DNA from: Tetmemena sp. SeJ-2015
Taxonomy: Eukaryota > Ciliophora > Spirotrichea > Sporadotrichida > Oxytrichidae
Reading direction: 5' to 3'
DNA length: 64,000 nucleotides
Assembly (NCBI GenBank): GCA_027382625.1
Contig: JAJKFJ010022488.1
Coordinates: 1-64,000 of the forward strand
Shown: one piece after another, positions 13,001 through 23,919 of the stretch
Position numbering within the stretch: the first letter of the stretch is position 1
Layout: every line of letters starts with the position of its first letter
The notes under the pieces: generated by a model
The model's input: only the letters and a program-made list of their open reading frames with translations
What the model was told of the DNA's origin: nothing
Database searches by the model: none
Translations under genes and position numbers: made by a program

Positions 13001-16000
13001 TCTTTTATGAGTAATTATAATCAACTTTATTAATCCAATTATAGACTTTAAGCTGAAAGTATTGAAGTTACTATTCCTTCCAATCTTCATGAGGAAGACT
13101 ATAAATTTTTGAAAATGAGTTTGAATGCTGATGTCAGAATTTGCATCATCATTAACTAGGATATCCACAAAAAAGACAGCTAAAAGACTTTTAAAGTTAT
13201 TTATAATGACTTGGATAGAAACCTTGGTTTAATTTTAAAATTTATTATGGTATTGAACGAGACTTCTCACATGTGCATAGATTTATCCTGTCTACAGATC
13301 TTTATGACCAACTAAGGAAAGACGACAGCAGATGCCTAACATGACTATGCCTCAAGTATCAATCATAAGTCAGAGAGAGTTTCAGACAAGATATTTCTAC
13401 TACATCCCTACGACATGCAAATAGTTATAGACTCATACACTGAAGTAATCAATGAAATGGAAGCTTACTCTACGCACATTTATTTTATTATAACTCGAAA
13501 ACTAAAATGACTTACAAGAGTCCAAAAGTATCTACATATGTTTATATTAAAGTGTTGAATTTGACAGTTGGGTTGTGTGAGCTAAATTCTACCTCATTCT
13601 AGGCCAACTTACTTTTAGTCTTCTAAACGAAATCATGAGACTCAACAAAGAAATCTCGAAAACCTAAAAAGAATGCGAGAATAAGACAAAAGACTAGAAG
13701 TACAAGTATTTTTATTAAGCCAGATGCTTAGCATGATGACAAAGACAAATTATCTGAGAACCTTGTCGAAAATAGAAGACTTGAACTTGAGGAAATCTTA
13801 AAAAATGAAAATCTTATTCAAAGCAAGAAGTAAACTGCAATCAATAAATGGAAAAGAGCTGGAAAGCTTGCAGTTGCTTCTGTTTCTAGAAGAGATTTCT
13901 ATGAAGTCATTCAAGATTTTCATTTGCATCATGGAATATGCATGTAGTTTGTGGATAATGTAAGCATGCAGAATTTGGCCCTACTTACAGTACATCTAGG
14001 AATGAAAAAACTACACCTTGAAAGCAGAGGATTTGATGTTGAGTAAATTTATAAGATGGATCATCTCTTCTAAATTGAGCGAATATTATTTTGTATCTTG
14101 AATAAAAGAAGTGAAGAAACTCTGCTTTTTCAAATTAGATTCCGAGATGTGCTTCAAGGGAACCTACTTCAACAGAGCTAATTACTTTGAGGAGCCTTTC
14201 ATAGAGGAGTACCCTTTTTCATTCACAATATACTAGTAAGCTCCAATGAGCAAGTCTTAGTAGTAAATGAAGAGTGATAAAATGTTGAACGTAAACTTAA
14301 CATTTGGAATGGCGTGCAATCTGCAAAAGCTAATAAAGACTGTTCTCTAAATGGAAGCGCAGTATAAGAATTGCTACGGCTAAATGGATCAAGAGAATGG
14401 ATCCTAGAATTATTCTAGCATGCCTGGAGTAGTGACCCAGAGTTTTCCTTAACCTGTATTTATAAATTAGCCCTAAATTCCCCAATAACCTTATTACTCA
14501 AGATCCATAAACTTTGAAATCACTGATTTGCCTCCGCAGCTTTAGCCTGGACAGTATTAGCAAAGTTATCAAGAAAAAGTATCCAAGCTCATGCATCAAT
14601 AAAATCCTCATACATAGCCAAAATAGAGCACACTCAACGCACTTCAGCAAGGCTATAGACTTAAACTTTTCACTCCCATCACAAAGAATAATCGCTAGAG
14701 ATTGCAAAGCACACCAGTCGAACTTAGATAGCCGAAAAGTTAGACGTATTCATTTAAAAATCAGAATGATTTCTCCCAGGCAATTGATAATAGACAGAGG
14801 ATCAGAAAATTTGAGGATATCAAAGAGGAAGATGAACACATTTAGAGAGAGTCTACTATTTAGTAGAGTGCAAGATGGCGAAATCAAATCAACTTATAAG
14901 CATAGATTTAAAACTCTGTCTCATCTGGAAGAGATGAAGAGGAAAACGTACCTCTTGACTCAACTGATAGAGTAAAAATTTCAAATTAGAAGGAAATTAA
15001 ATTTGAAGATAGCGAAGCTGATTTATTCATTCCTGATGAGAAGCTTAATAAATCAATAGATATGCCTCCAGAAAGGATCGTAAAGATAAGGGACATTCAT
15101 TTCCATAATCACACTGGACTAAGAATATTTATTATATGAGAATTCTGTTTTGTCTTTCAATCTATGGGAATCTTCTTAAGTTCAAGAAAAATAAAAAGAT
15201 TTTGGATGAGTACCAGATAGATGAACTCAATTATAAAAACAACCCTCATTTAAAATGCTTATAGAACTTTAATTATAGGATTTAATGAGAGAATTTATTG
15301 AATAAAATTCCTTATTTTTATTTTATATATTTGAAATTACTTTAGAGCCTTCCGAGCCTCTTCAAAAGAACCCCCTAATATTTGACTTTCTTGAATTTTC
15401 GGAGCCTCTAAGGTAGCATAAAGGAATTTAAGAAGAGGAGAATCAAGAGTAAAGAGTTTCTGTGTCTATTAATTTTAAGATACACGGTTTTAAAAGAATC
15501 AGACATGTAATACTGTAGAGAAATGGTGTATTTGGCTACTTCTTAATTGATCAGAATAAAAGTAAGAATCTTTTTTATTTTTTTAATGTACTCCTTTAGG
15601 AAAAAGAGACCTACTTGGGTCTGAAAGATCTTAAGTATCTTGCGTAGTAAGGATTAAGAGAAAAGACGAAGATATTCACGTTCATTTAAAATAAAGTGAG
15701 CATAATTATTCTTTGCATTTTGAGTCAAATCTAATCTTTCAAAATGAAACTGAACTTGACTTGAAATTAGAAACTAGAAACCATTATGACTAAGAATTAG
15801 TGGACAAGATTAATCTCAAAAGTGGAAGCTATCATTACAGCAAAATTTATTTTAATTTAGTGGTTATTAACCAAGACTCACATCCTTATTATTTTAATCA
15901 ATTTGATGCAGCACACTAGGAATGGAACAGTGGCACTTGAAATACTAAGAAAGATTAATAAGATATTTGATCCCAATCTTATAAAGCCTCGAAAAGATCC

Positions 16001-19000
16001 TTCCATGTCTATTTAGGTGGGACGGAGATTCATAGCTATGGATTTTTACTTTCTGAAAACAGCTACAAATGTTGGACAATTTCTTATCATATTCACTCCA
16101 ATCTTAACAATTCACAATCTTCTCTTTACCGAGGTATGCTTAGATTAGATGATCTAAAAGCAAAACACATATCAATAATCAGTCACGTTTTTACACTTGC
16201 ACACTAATCAAACTAAGACTTTGACTAGGTTTGATCCTTATTCAAAGACCGATAATGAGTGCCTAATCAAGAATACATTTTTAATGCTATCTTTAAAAGA
16301 ATAGGATGTCAGAAGGGGAATATTACTAATCTAAGGTATGCTTGAATTTAAGCAAGGTCAAAAAATACAGAGACACATTTTTCAAACAAGGAATCGTGGT
16401 CAGACTTACTCCAGAAGATAAAACTGATCAGACAAGAAATGTTACCTCTCATGCAGTGCTAGAAAGAGTCAGTGAGAGTCCAGAGTTCAAAGTCCATAAA
16501 TACGAGAATTTAAACTTACGATCCATATTGTACAAGAAAACTAAGAGTGTCTTCTTCAAGTTGTATGCTCCTTATGTTGCAGTGAATAGAACTGAAGATC
16601 CAATTTTCATTTATGACATGATAAGTGATCCTTCAAGCAGTCATAGTTCAGGCTATCTCTATCTCAATCCTAACTCTAATTTACTCATAGCCAACACGTG
16701 TAGAAAAGCCAGGATCAGAGTAGATGAGTATGGGGTTTCAAAGCCATTCTTGATAAATACATTAGGAATGTCGGGATCAATCAAGTAAACTAGAGAAAAG
16801 GCGAAGCAAGTAAATGGGCCAAAGTCAAGTATGAGTGCTGAAGAATTAGATTAGAGAAAGTCAATTGAGATAGGAACATATATTTCATTTGTATATTTCC
16901 TCATGTCCACATCCTTATTCGAGAACCAAAGTCATTAAATTTCAGCCCAGATATCGAGTAGTCAACCAAATCGGATTGGTTGTTATCTTAATGATTGAGG
17001 GCTCAGATTATTAGCAGGCTATCATGCCCAACGATGAAATTACTCTCAACTTGTAGAGTGGGCAAGAAAATCATTTACGTGTAAGACTGATTGATATCGA
17101 GACGGAGGCGAAAAAGATTCAAGCAAATCCAGACCTCGAAATTATAATGAAGTTTTTAATTCTCTTAATTCAGTAAGAGGAATATAAGGGAAAGCTGACT
17201 GAGAAGTTTAGAAACATGACTGATAGGAAAATTACTCTAGAGAACAACGAGATTATAAGCAACTTTGGCAAGCTTTTTCATGAAAGAGGAATTAGCTAGA
17301 ACGCTGCAAGATTACAGTCTCGAACATAATAAACTATTCCTCTGGGAAATCATAACGTAGAATCACAAAGACTTTCTAGTCCGTTATAAGCCAACATGAA
17401 CGGTGAGGGCGATAATTGCGATGATCAAATATATAATGATGATAGGAGAATCGTTGTTGTGAACAAGAAATATGCGCAAGCTAATAAGGTACTCATTTTT
17501 ACAGTTGCAACTTTTTTATAGGAAGACTTTTCTGTGTGGAGTTACAAGTTTCCAGTTAAAGACTTAGATGATTTTTAGTTGGCAGTTCCAAATAAAATAA
17601 ACTAGATGAAGAGCTTAGTTGATCATTCCAAAGGCTGGCAAGAGAGTGATGATAAATTTTTCATACGAGTAAATATTTCACCAAGCTCAGAGAACGATGC
17701 AACGATTTACATATCCTTTAGTTATCCAAGTAAAATCATCTAATGATAAAAGTATATAGTGTACCCTGACTACGTATTTTATAATGATACTCAGTTTAAA
17801 ATAACAGTATAACATGACTCTGACTAAAACAGCCTCTCTAAGTAAAATTCTCAAGCTTAAGAAATAAATAGGAATGAAATAACTGTATTAGGGCCAGATG
17901 CTAAAGATGTCGTAGTCTTAAATCCAATTCAGAAAGACAATGACTATGTAAAAATTTGCAAAATTCTTAACCTTACAATAGTTACTTATCAAATTCTTTG
18001 CGATAGATTAAACTGACTTTACAAATCCCTTGCATCAATTCTACTACGAAATAGATTCCATGGATTCATGCACCTGCTTTAACTAAGACCAAGTAAGATT
18101 TGATCTACTGATTTCATTTTAGGACTTCCATATTTACACTAAAGCAACCTTGAACTTGAGATTTATTCATCTTCTGAGGCAAGAGGATTATGATTCTCTT
18201 AAAGATAAAGAGGAGACTGAATAAGCATAATACTTAGAAGAAAATTAGGAGATTCTAGCAGAGTTAGATAGCTTCAAAATGGATATCAATGGAAGTAGAC
18301 ATAGTTCGAGACGTACCAGCGAGCGTTCAAGGTCCTAAAAACGTCCTGAGGCTGGAAATGGAGGGTAAAGAAAGTCCCTTTTCAAAAAGGTTAAGAGCAG
18401 TGAAAATTCAGGACACAAGAAGCACAATTTTTACCATAACATGAGCTTTGGACAAGGACATGAGTTCCACACTATGGCTTTGCAAGATCATCGCACCCTA
18501 AATCAAAACATTGAAGAGGAGAAGGAGATTGCTGAGGATGAAGGGGTCAATTTCATAAAGTAGAAAAAAGTAGAGGAGTTCTCAGATGAGTTACTTGAGA
18601 GTTCTTTGATTGAAATGAAAATAGATATCGAGGGATTAGGTATTTCAATGGTTGATCACTAGCCCAGAGAACTTTGCTATATAAGCATATTTAAACCCAG
18701 CTTGCTTACTATAACTGTAAGACTTTATCCTTAATAATATTGTTAGAAATACACTAAATGTAAATAAGGAATCGAGCATACTCATAGACAGCTGAATTTC
18801 AAGCTGGTGAATTTGCAAATAGATAATATGACTCCAAGGTCTTTTCCAGTAATTTTAGGTCCAAAATAGTCTCTCTGCTTTATTGAAAGTAACTTACAAA
18901 AACTTTATAATCTTTATTTAGGGCAATACAGAGAGCAACTTAGAAACAAATAAAAAGAGTAAATTAATATTAGAAAGACACAAACTGCGAAAGCTCTAAA

Positions 19001-21756
19001 ATTAAAGCAAAGCCACTAAATTTCATAGGTTGTAGAAGAAGTGAAATCGAAAGAAGTTTAAGTTAAGGTTGAAAGTTAGGATCCCTTGGACTCTTTAGAA
19101 GACGTGTGCTTCCTTCATCTCTAATTCGACAATGAAAGCTTCACTGATAAAAAGTTGACAACTCAGAAGATCAATCACTTCAGAGTAGCACTGACAGAGA
19201 TAGCGATTAACTTCCACTAGTATTTCTTGAACAGAATGCTTGCCTTTATCAATTCAATAACCACACTGATACCAGACGAAGTTTTATTTTTATAAGAGAT
19301 ATCATAGTTCACTCAGTCATAAACGATGGCAAACTATAATAAGTTATTGAGCTCGTCACAGACTAGGAGAAGTAAATTGGGTTGAGATAAGATGGCTAAA
19401 ATGCAGAAGACGATGCTGACTTATCCGAAGATGATTGTGATCCATATTAATTCAGGCAATCAATTCCAGCAGATCCCTTAATAGAGGCCTTAGATTAAAT
19501 TGTAGACAGTAACAACTATCCTCAAGAGAGAGAATAATAATTTATGATTTAAATTCATGTGAGAAATTAACTAAGACTATCAGAGGAAGAATTCGTTGTT
19601 CAAATCTAAAGCCGTTAATAGATAGAAGTTCATGTTAAAATAAGAGTCTATTTTAATGATAAGTTTAAAAGGATAGACAAAGTATGCACATTCATCTCTG
19701 CAGATCCCATTTAATACACCAGAGGTCAAGGAATAGTTTCTAGTAAAATCCTCGTAAAGGAAATAGCAATAAAAGCGCTGAAAATTTACTTGACTTTCAG
19801 AGTTTCTAAAATTGATACTTAAGGGGCGGGAGGCCTTGGAAATGGAGTGCTAAACTTCTTTATGAACTTCGCAAATGTGTCAGACGCTCAACTATATTTC
19901 ACTGAAATAGAGATTTATGATGCCTATACAATTATTTTTAATATATTTACAAGCTTAGATGATATTCAGACAAGGCTGATGAAACACTACGTGAAGCAAG
20001 GAATTGAACAACTTTATTAGGTGTTTGGAGCAACTGATATCATAGGAAACCCAGTAAGTCTAGTAAATAACCTCGGAAGAGGAGTCGAACAACTTTACAG
20101 CAAGCCATTTAATGGTGCTCTATCTAGTCAGGGAAATGCTCTCAGTACAGTTGTAGGCATCAAGGATGGAATCAAAGATTTTGCAAAGATTACAACAGGC
20201 GGTATTTCTAATTCTGCGGCTAAGATGCTATTATTTTGTTTTGTCAGGAACCTGGTATATGTCATTGGCTAACCTCTCAGGCCGATAGATCTCGGAATCA
20301 AACTTAGATGACCCTAACTCTTTTCCAAGTGGACTGTATCAGGGATCAAAAGGCTTGGTGCTTGAATTGACTCAAGGAATCACAGGGATAGTAAAGATGC
20401 CGATCAAAAGAGTGAGAGAGGAGGGAAGAGGATTCAGACAGATTGCTAAGGGCACTATCTAAGGGATGTTTGGCTGGTAACTGCTCCTTTCAATGGAGTG
20501 TTGAAACTCATCCACTCTACTACTGCAGGCACAAGAAACCAAGTTGAAGGAACAGATTCTTCCAAAGTTAATAATGAAATCTAATTCTTCTATTTAATAG
20601 GCACAGGTACCCCCGCAGTTTTAATGAAATGCAAATAATGTCTGAGTATGAAACTCTAAGATCACACGCTCATGCAGCACTCATCACAGCAGAAGCAGGA
20701 TTATACAAGAATGAGAACATTCACCTGTTCGCAGACATTTCTGAAAGACTTAAAGGTCCCACTTCAAGATTCAAAGAGAGAATACTTATCTGCACAGATG
20801 AGAGAATTATGTTGGTCTAAGGTCTCAACAAAGTAAAGAACGAGATTGAGCTGAAGAATCTTGCTGAAATTAGGTATGTGCTCTATATCTATCACCAAGA
20901 TACGCAAAAGAAAGGGGAATTGAGTGGATGGGGTAGAGAACAACTTTCTTCCAACCATTAAGACTAGAACGTTAGATGTGGATTCCCTATCAATAGAGTA
21001 GTGCTTGAGAGCTACTCAAGCGTCGATCATTAATTGAAGAGGCCTGTTTTAAAGCCAAGCAATGAGGAGCTTAAGATAGTAATTACGAATGAAGAGCAGC
21101 TTTTGAATCACCACCAAACTATTCCTAATCCTTATGAGTACAGACATCAAGCTCCACCTACATTCAGATTATCAGATAAGTTAAAGCAGCAAAGTATTTT
21201 CCAAGAGGATCAATAACCTTTAGAACTGGCTAATAACTCATCATTAAAGTATTAACAAAACATAATCGAATTAAAAATGATTTACTAAACTACTTTTTTT
21301 TCTAAAATGTTAGAGATTATAACCAATTTTATATTGAGATAGCTGCTACCTTAATTATCAGTGTAAAATCAAATGAGTAAGAAAACATAATCGATGCCAG
21401 TAACTGTCGAGTAGAGATTATTGGCATCAAATCATGGTAGAGAGAGTACCTTTACTTAGTCAATAATTGAGATGCAGCTTTCCTAAAAGCCCTAGCACGA
21501 GTGCTGTGTGGTGTTAGTGTCTAGGTCTGGGAGGACTCAAACTATTAAGAGTCATAGAGTGAATTAGTGCAGGAGGTTTGTGGTAAAGGTAGCAGCCAAG
21601 ATCAAGTAACTTAAACATCTACAAGATATCTAATTACAATAGATGTCTCAAGCCAAATAATTCACATAATCTAAGATTACCATCCTACATTAATAGCCCA
21701 TATAATCTATAATAATGAACTAGGAGTTTTAGGCTGGAGAAACGGGAGGAACTTGA
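7096..21756 (+). CDS. VPS13-family bridge-like lipid transfer protein, scrambled in part
   Basis: VPS13 proteins form long hydrophobic grooves that move lipids between membranes at contact sites. The start at 7096 reads MLEKLVTSVLQKYL, the classic chorein N-terminus; the next block (RGKVELSNLE) follows with small frameshifts. The VPS13 adaptor-binding region lies near 16.3-17.7 kb (VNRTEDPIFIYDM). The C-terminal region at 20.0-20.5 kb carries GNPVSLVNNLGRGV and YQGSKGLVLELTQGITGIV, followed by the PH-like end (RSFNEMQIMSEYE, 20.6-21.2 kb). The size, about 14 kb, fits the family. The segments between 9.2 and 12.4 kb are not in coding order (see the MDS entries), so the protein cannot be read straight through. 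No TGA separates the PH-like end from 21754, leaving a Gln-rich tail of about 180 residues or a second ORF starting at 21373. Many 1-2 nt frameshifts are present. Confidence 0.85.
8761..9164 (+). repeat. degraded duplicate of VPS13 segments in unscrambled order
   Basis: This stretch matches three VPS13 coding segments that lie elsewhere: the end of MDS a (around 9344-9469), all of MDS b (11355-11623) and the beginning of MDS c (9565-9634). Here they are joined in protein order. The joints fall at the same pointer sequences, TTATTGAGGGTC (8865-8876) and AAATCTC (9101-9107). Relative to the functional copies it carries many small deletions: the middle part is 224 nt against 250 nt in MDS b. It therefore cannot encode the protein. 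It ends at the shared sequence CCACA (9160-9164), where homology to MDS c stops. It could be an old unscrambled duplicate, a macronuclear-type fragment inserted into the germline, or an assembly artefact. Confidence 0.8.
9240..9469 (+). other. VPS13 MDS a (scrambled gene, upstream track)
   Basis: Coding segment of VPS13 reading through YSHRYQNSYFFNGM, INLPKFQLQIFKND and NSMADLVIEG. It ends with the 12-nt pointer TTATTGAGGGTC (9458-9469), which also begins MDS b at 11355. Joining the two gives ADLVIEG followed by LEVTLYSKSK in one frame. The start of this segment is not resolved. Confidence 0.75.
9565..9780 (+). other. VPS13 MDS c (scrambled gene, upstream track)
   Basis: Begins with the pointer AAATCTC (9565-9571), shared with the end of MDS b at 11617. 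Ends with the 11-nt pointer GGAAACTATGA (9770-9780), shared with the start of MDS d at 11644. Joined after MDS b it reads SLNIYANLDFATTLTVLAIQ, which is typical of the N-terminal third of VPS13. The 95-nt spacer from MDS a (9470-9564) is noncoding. Confidence 0.8.
10035..10471 (+). other. VPS13 MDS e (scrambled gene, upstream track)
   Basis: Begins with the pointer GGGAA (10035-10039), shared with the end of MDS d, and ends with ATTTAAT (10465-10471), shared with the start of MDS f at 12324. The join from MDS d gives IADLGKLQLLTN, the conserved VPS13 'DLG' block, then VDIRDEHGNLINADQLKF. It is separated from MDS c by a 254-nt noncoding spacer. Confidence 0.75.
10472..11354 (+). other. further VPS13-like coding segments, order unresolved
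   Basis: Several open stretches read as VPS13-like protein, for example ADLKFRILLEKLLITYKDLY (10480s), SLYLRGIFRIDLGLLYLG (10940s) and ASISHNSRQEDSLCLKMW (to about 11310). They probably belong after MDS f in the finished gene. I could not identify their pointers with confidence. Confidence 0.45.
11355..11623 (+). other. VPS13 MDS b (scrambled gene, downstream track)
   Basis: Starts with the pointer TTATTGAGGGTC (11355-11366) and ends with AAATCTC (11617-11623). It reads LYSKSKTQYQKIGVNLQNLY, then LTALEIVYETNPELTISN, matching the region of VPS13 that follows MDS a. It lies about 1.9 kb downstream of MDS a and only 20 nt before MDS d. Its flanks keep weak similarity to the neighbouring MDSs of the other track. 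Confidence 0.8.
11644..11776 (+). other. VPS13 MDS d (scrambled gene, downstream track)
   Basis: Begins with the pointer GGAAACTATGA (11644-11654) and ends with GGGAA (11772-11776). After the join from MDS c it reads ISHGNYEPPSMDLDIQLKSP, then TIILYEPLMCQ and PVALIADLG. This is the VPS13 'DINLKAP...DLG' signature in one frame. Confidence 0.8.
12324..13510 (+). other. VPS13 MDS f and following coding segments
   Basis: Begins with the pointer ATTTAAT (12324-12330). The join from MDS e reads DYKLQLQIQSEKTLLNLSQT in one frame. Further on, after frameshifts, come IQVNLIFPELVANYQS (12685-12740) and a long open stretch at 12947-13510 (ESIEVTIPSNLHEEDYKFLK). The boundary between the scrambled part and the collinear remainder of VPS13 was not found. 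Confidence 0.6.
21373..21756 (+). CDS. Gln-rich tail of VPS13 or separate small ORF
   Basis: From ATG 21373 a 127-codon frame runs to TGA 21754-21756 with TAA/TAG as Gln. It reads MSKKTQSMPVTVEQRLLASN, then a middle with CCVVLVSRSGRTQTIK and a Gln-rich end. The same frame is open all the way back into the VPS13 C-terminus, so this may be an extension of VPS13 rather than an independent gene. Nothing in it is recognised. The intervening DNA (21217-21372) is very AT-rich and more like noncoding sequence, which slightly favours a separate ORF. Confidence 0.3.
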
Positions 21757-21883
21757 CTAGTAATATGTAGACTTAAATTACAATTTCTATTTATAGAATT
21801 CAATTATTGACAATATCTGAAATGCACATTGAATTACTCCAAATTTATCAACAATTAGAGTTTTATAATATAATCCATTTTAA

Positions 21884-22730
21884 ATGTCCGAAAGCAAAAC
21901 AGTATTTAGGATTTTTGCAAGTTTTGGGCCAGCAGGTTCTATAGTGACCATGGCTGAGAAAGCCTGCAAAAGATTATTCTCAGAGGCCTATAACTTGGGT
22001 GAAGTAAATGAAGCCACCAGAGAAGACGGAGAGATCAAGAAATTGCTTACTCTTCTTATATTATAATATTTTATGCGTCAGGACTTCGTGAACGATTTGT
22101 TTGGGATGAAGGGGAAGTTTGAGGAGAAGACCCAGTCCACCAAATAGCCTCTGATCCAGTTCAAGGCTCACGTAGAACTCTTTAAACTGATTGAGCGGTA
22201 TAAGAGAAAGATCACCTTCCTTGAAAAGCAGAAGCTGCACAAGCAGATGACTTTCTTCCTCAGAGAAGAGAACTTAATATATTTGTTACTCTCAAAAGTA
22301 CCAGCAAGCCAGAGCCAAGATAGACACAATCGAGGAGGACGTCGATGACAATCTCAAGAAGATGGCCTTCCACATCATGAACCCAGACCAGGAGAAGTAC
22401 CTGGAGGCAGTCAGAACCACCTACTACGATGAGAACGAAGACATCGAAGAGAGAGTCACTCTTGCCAAGGCAGAGGAGATCCTAGAGTTCTACAAGAGAG
22501 AGTGTGTGCGCGCTGAAATAGATTACGCAGGCGATGAAGCTGCTCAGAAGGAGTACATCGAGCAGGTGAAGGACCACATCTTCATCGACTTCAACGAGGA
22601 CGTACAGGATGCCTTCCTTGCTTTCCAGCACTACGGGCTCAACCCCAACATTACTGATGACGACCGCAAGAACTACAAAGAGCTAGTGGCTAAGACCTAC
22701 AATATCAACGACTCCAACTACAACAAATGA
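21884..22730 (+). CDS. conserved-looking acidic protein of unknown function
   Basis: From ATG 21884 the frame reads MSESKTVFRIFASFGPAG, then after Gln-encoding TAA/TAG codons an alpha-helical, charged body (IERYKRKITFLEKQ) and, after an IES at 22274, YQQARAKIDTIEEDVDDN. It ends with NINDSNYNK and TGA at 22728. The length is about 270 residues. Codon choice is G/C-rich for this window, as in highly expressed genes such as PSAT1 and carbonic anhydrase here. No domain is recognised. A short AT-rich stretch at 22044-22066 may hide another IES. The rest of the frame is clean. Confidence 0.7.
22272..22289 (+). other. IES, pointer AC, 16 nt eliminated
   Basis: Direct repeats AC (22272-22273 and 22288-22289) flank 14 AT-rich nt. 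Removing the insert and one repeat joins FLREEN to SQKYQQAR in one frame. Without removal the frame shifts into TGA soon after. Such a short pointer could also arise by chance. Confidence 0.55.
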
Positions 22731-22957
22731 TTTATAAATAGTTTTAGACTTATAAACAGTAAGAACAGTGCCAAGAAGACAGGCAGGAAGTCAGTTGTGT
22801 GAGTAGGAAAGAAGGAAGAGAAAGTTAATGTTTATGAGTGAATTTAATAAAGCACAGTTATAACTTATTTAACACCTAAAAATAAAGCATTCATTACCTA
22901 ACTTTGTTAATGTCGTGGCGGGTAGGTTTATGATGATGATTGGCTAATCTTCTTTCT

Positions 22958-23791
22958 TCAAAATATGAGGCACTTTGTTTCTTTCTTTTTGGCTTGCTCT
23001 AGTTTCTAGACAGCAGGCAGTTCTTGTTCGTCGTTTTAAGTGTGCTGGATTACTATCTCAGCTCTCACTTCCTTTTGCTGGTTTTCCATAACAGGTTTTG
23101 ATATCTCAATTCCTGCTAAGTCTGCTGCGATCCGGTAGAAACAAGAAGTGACTTGATCACCAGTTTTTGCACTCACATAGAATGAGTACAGGTCGTGCTC
23201 CTTCACAAACTCTTCGTGTTGCTCAGACTCAATAAAGCACAATTATATTATTGATGTGACTTCACTGCTTGCATGTGGTTGAGGTCTATTTTATTTCCAA
23301 TTAGCACAAGCAGGGGCATCTCTTTTCCTTAGAAGCACTGTTTCACCAAGTTAAGCCAGTCCTCCAAGTCCTAAAATGATTGCTGGTTCGTGATGTCGTA
23401 CACTAAAACCACCTATAGAAAAATAAATATTAGAACTTCCTTAAGCCAAAATACTCATTCTCATAATGCTTTAAGTGAATTTGAACTTACCGCATTTGCT
23501 TCAAAGATGTAAGTCTGAATCATCTTCCCAAAGATGCTCTGTCCACCAATATCCCACACTTACAGAGCCACTTGAACGTTGCCTGGCATCTCCACGCCTC
23601 ACGAAGAAGTCAACTCCGATAGTCTGCTTGTAGGAGCGAGCAAAGTGGTCCTCGCAGAAGCGCATGATCACTGAAGTCTTTCCCACTGTTCCATTTCCTA
23701 GCACCACCACTTTATACTGGTAGTGCTCAGGCTCATCGTCACTAGACCCATCTGACTGCTCAATATTCTGCTTCAAGTTGCTAGATGCCAT
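22958..23791 (-). CDS. RAB28-like small GTPase
   Basis: Ras-superfamily GTPase closest in pattern to RAB28, which acts in ciliary and endosomal trafficking. G1 reads GNGTVGKTS. The RAB28-specific string YKQTIGVDFFVRR is followed by WDIGGQSIFGKM, where GGQS replaces the usual DTAGQE as in RAB28. Then come VYDITNQQSFQDLEDW, the NKxD motif GNKIDL and the SAK motif VSAKTGDQV. It ends KKKETKCLIF, a basic stretch plus CaaX box, consistent with prenylation. A GT-AG intron lies at 23413-23490, an IES at 23222-23250, and a 2-nt deletion-type frameshift follows FFVRR (about 23610). The start is ATG 23789-23791 and the stop is TGA 22958-22960 on the minus strand. Confidence 0.9.
23219..23253 (-). other. 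IES in RAB28 gene, pointer CAA (TTG on + strand), 32 nt eliminated
   Basis: TTG at 23219-23221 and 23251-23253 flank 29 AT-rich nt without GT-AG ends. Removal joins HMQAVKSHQ directly to HEEFVKEHDL. The result matches the length of the corresponding RAB28 segment residue for residue and restores the frame. Confidence 0.8.
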
Positions 23792-23919
23792 TGAAGAAAT
23801 TAATAATTTTAGAATTCACAGATTTAATTATAGCATTCGTAACAAACAATCAGTACATCAAACTCACTGCCAATAAATTTGGTGAAAAAATTATGCTTAA
23901 AATTAAGTTATATTTATAA

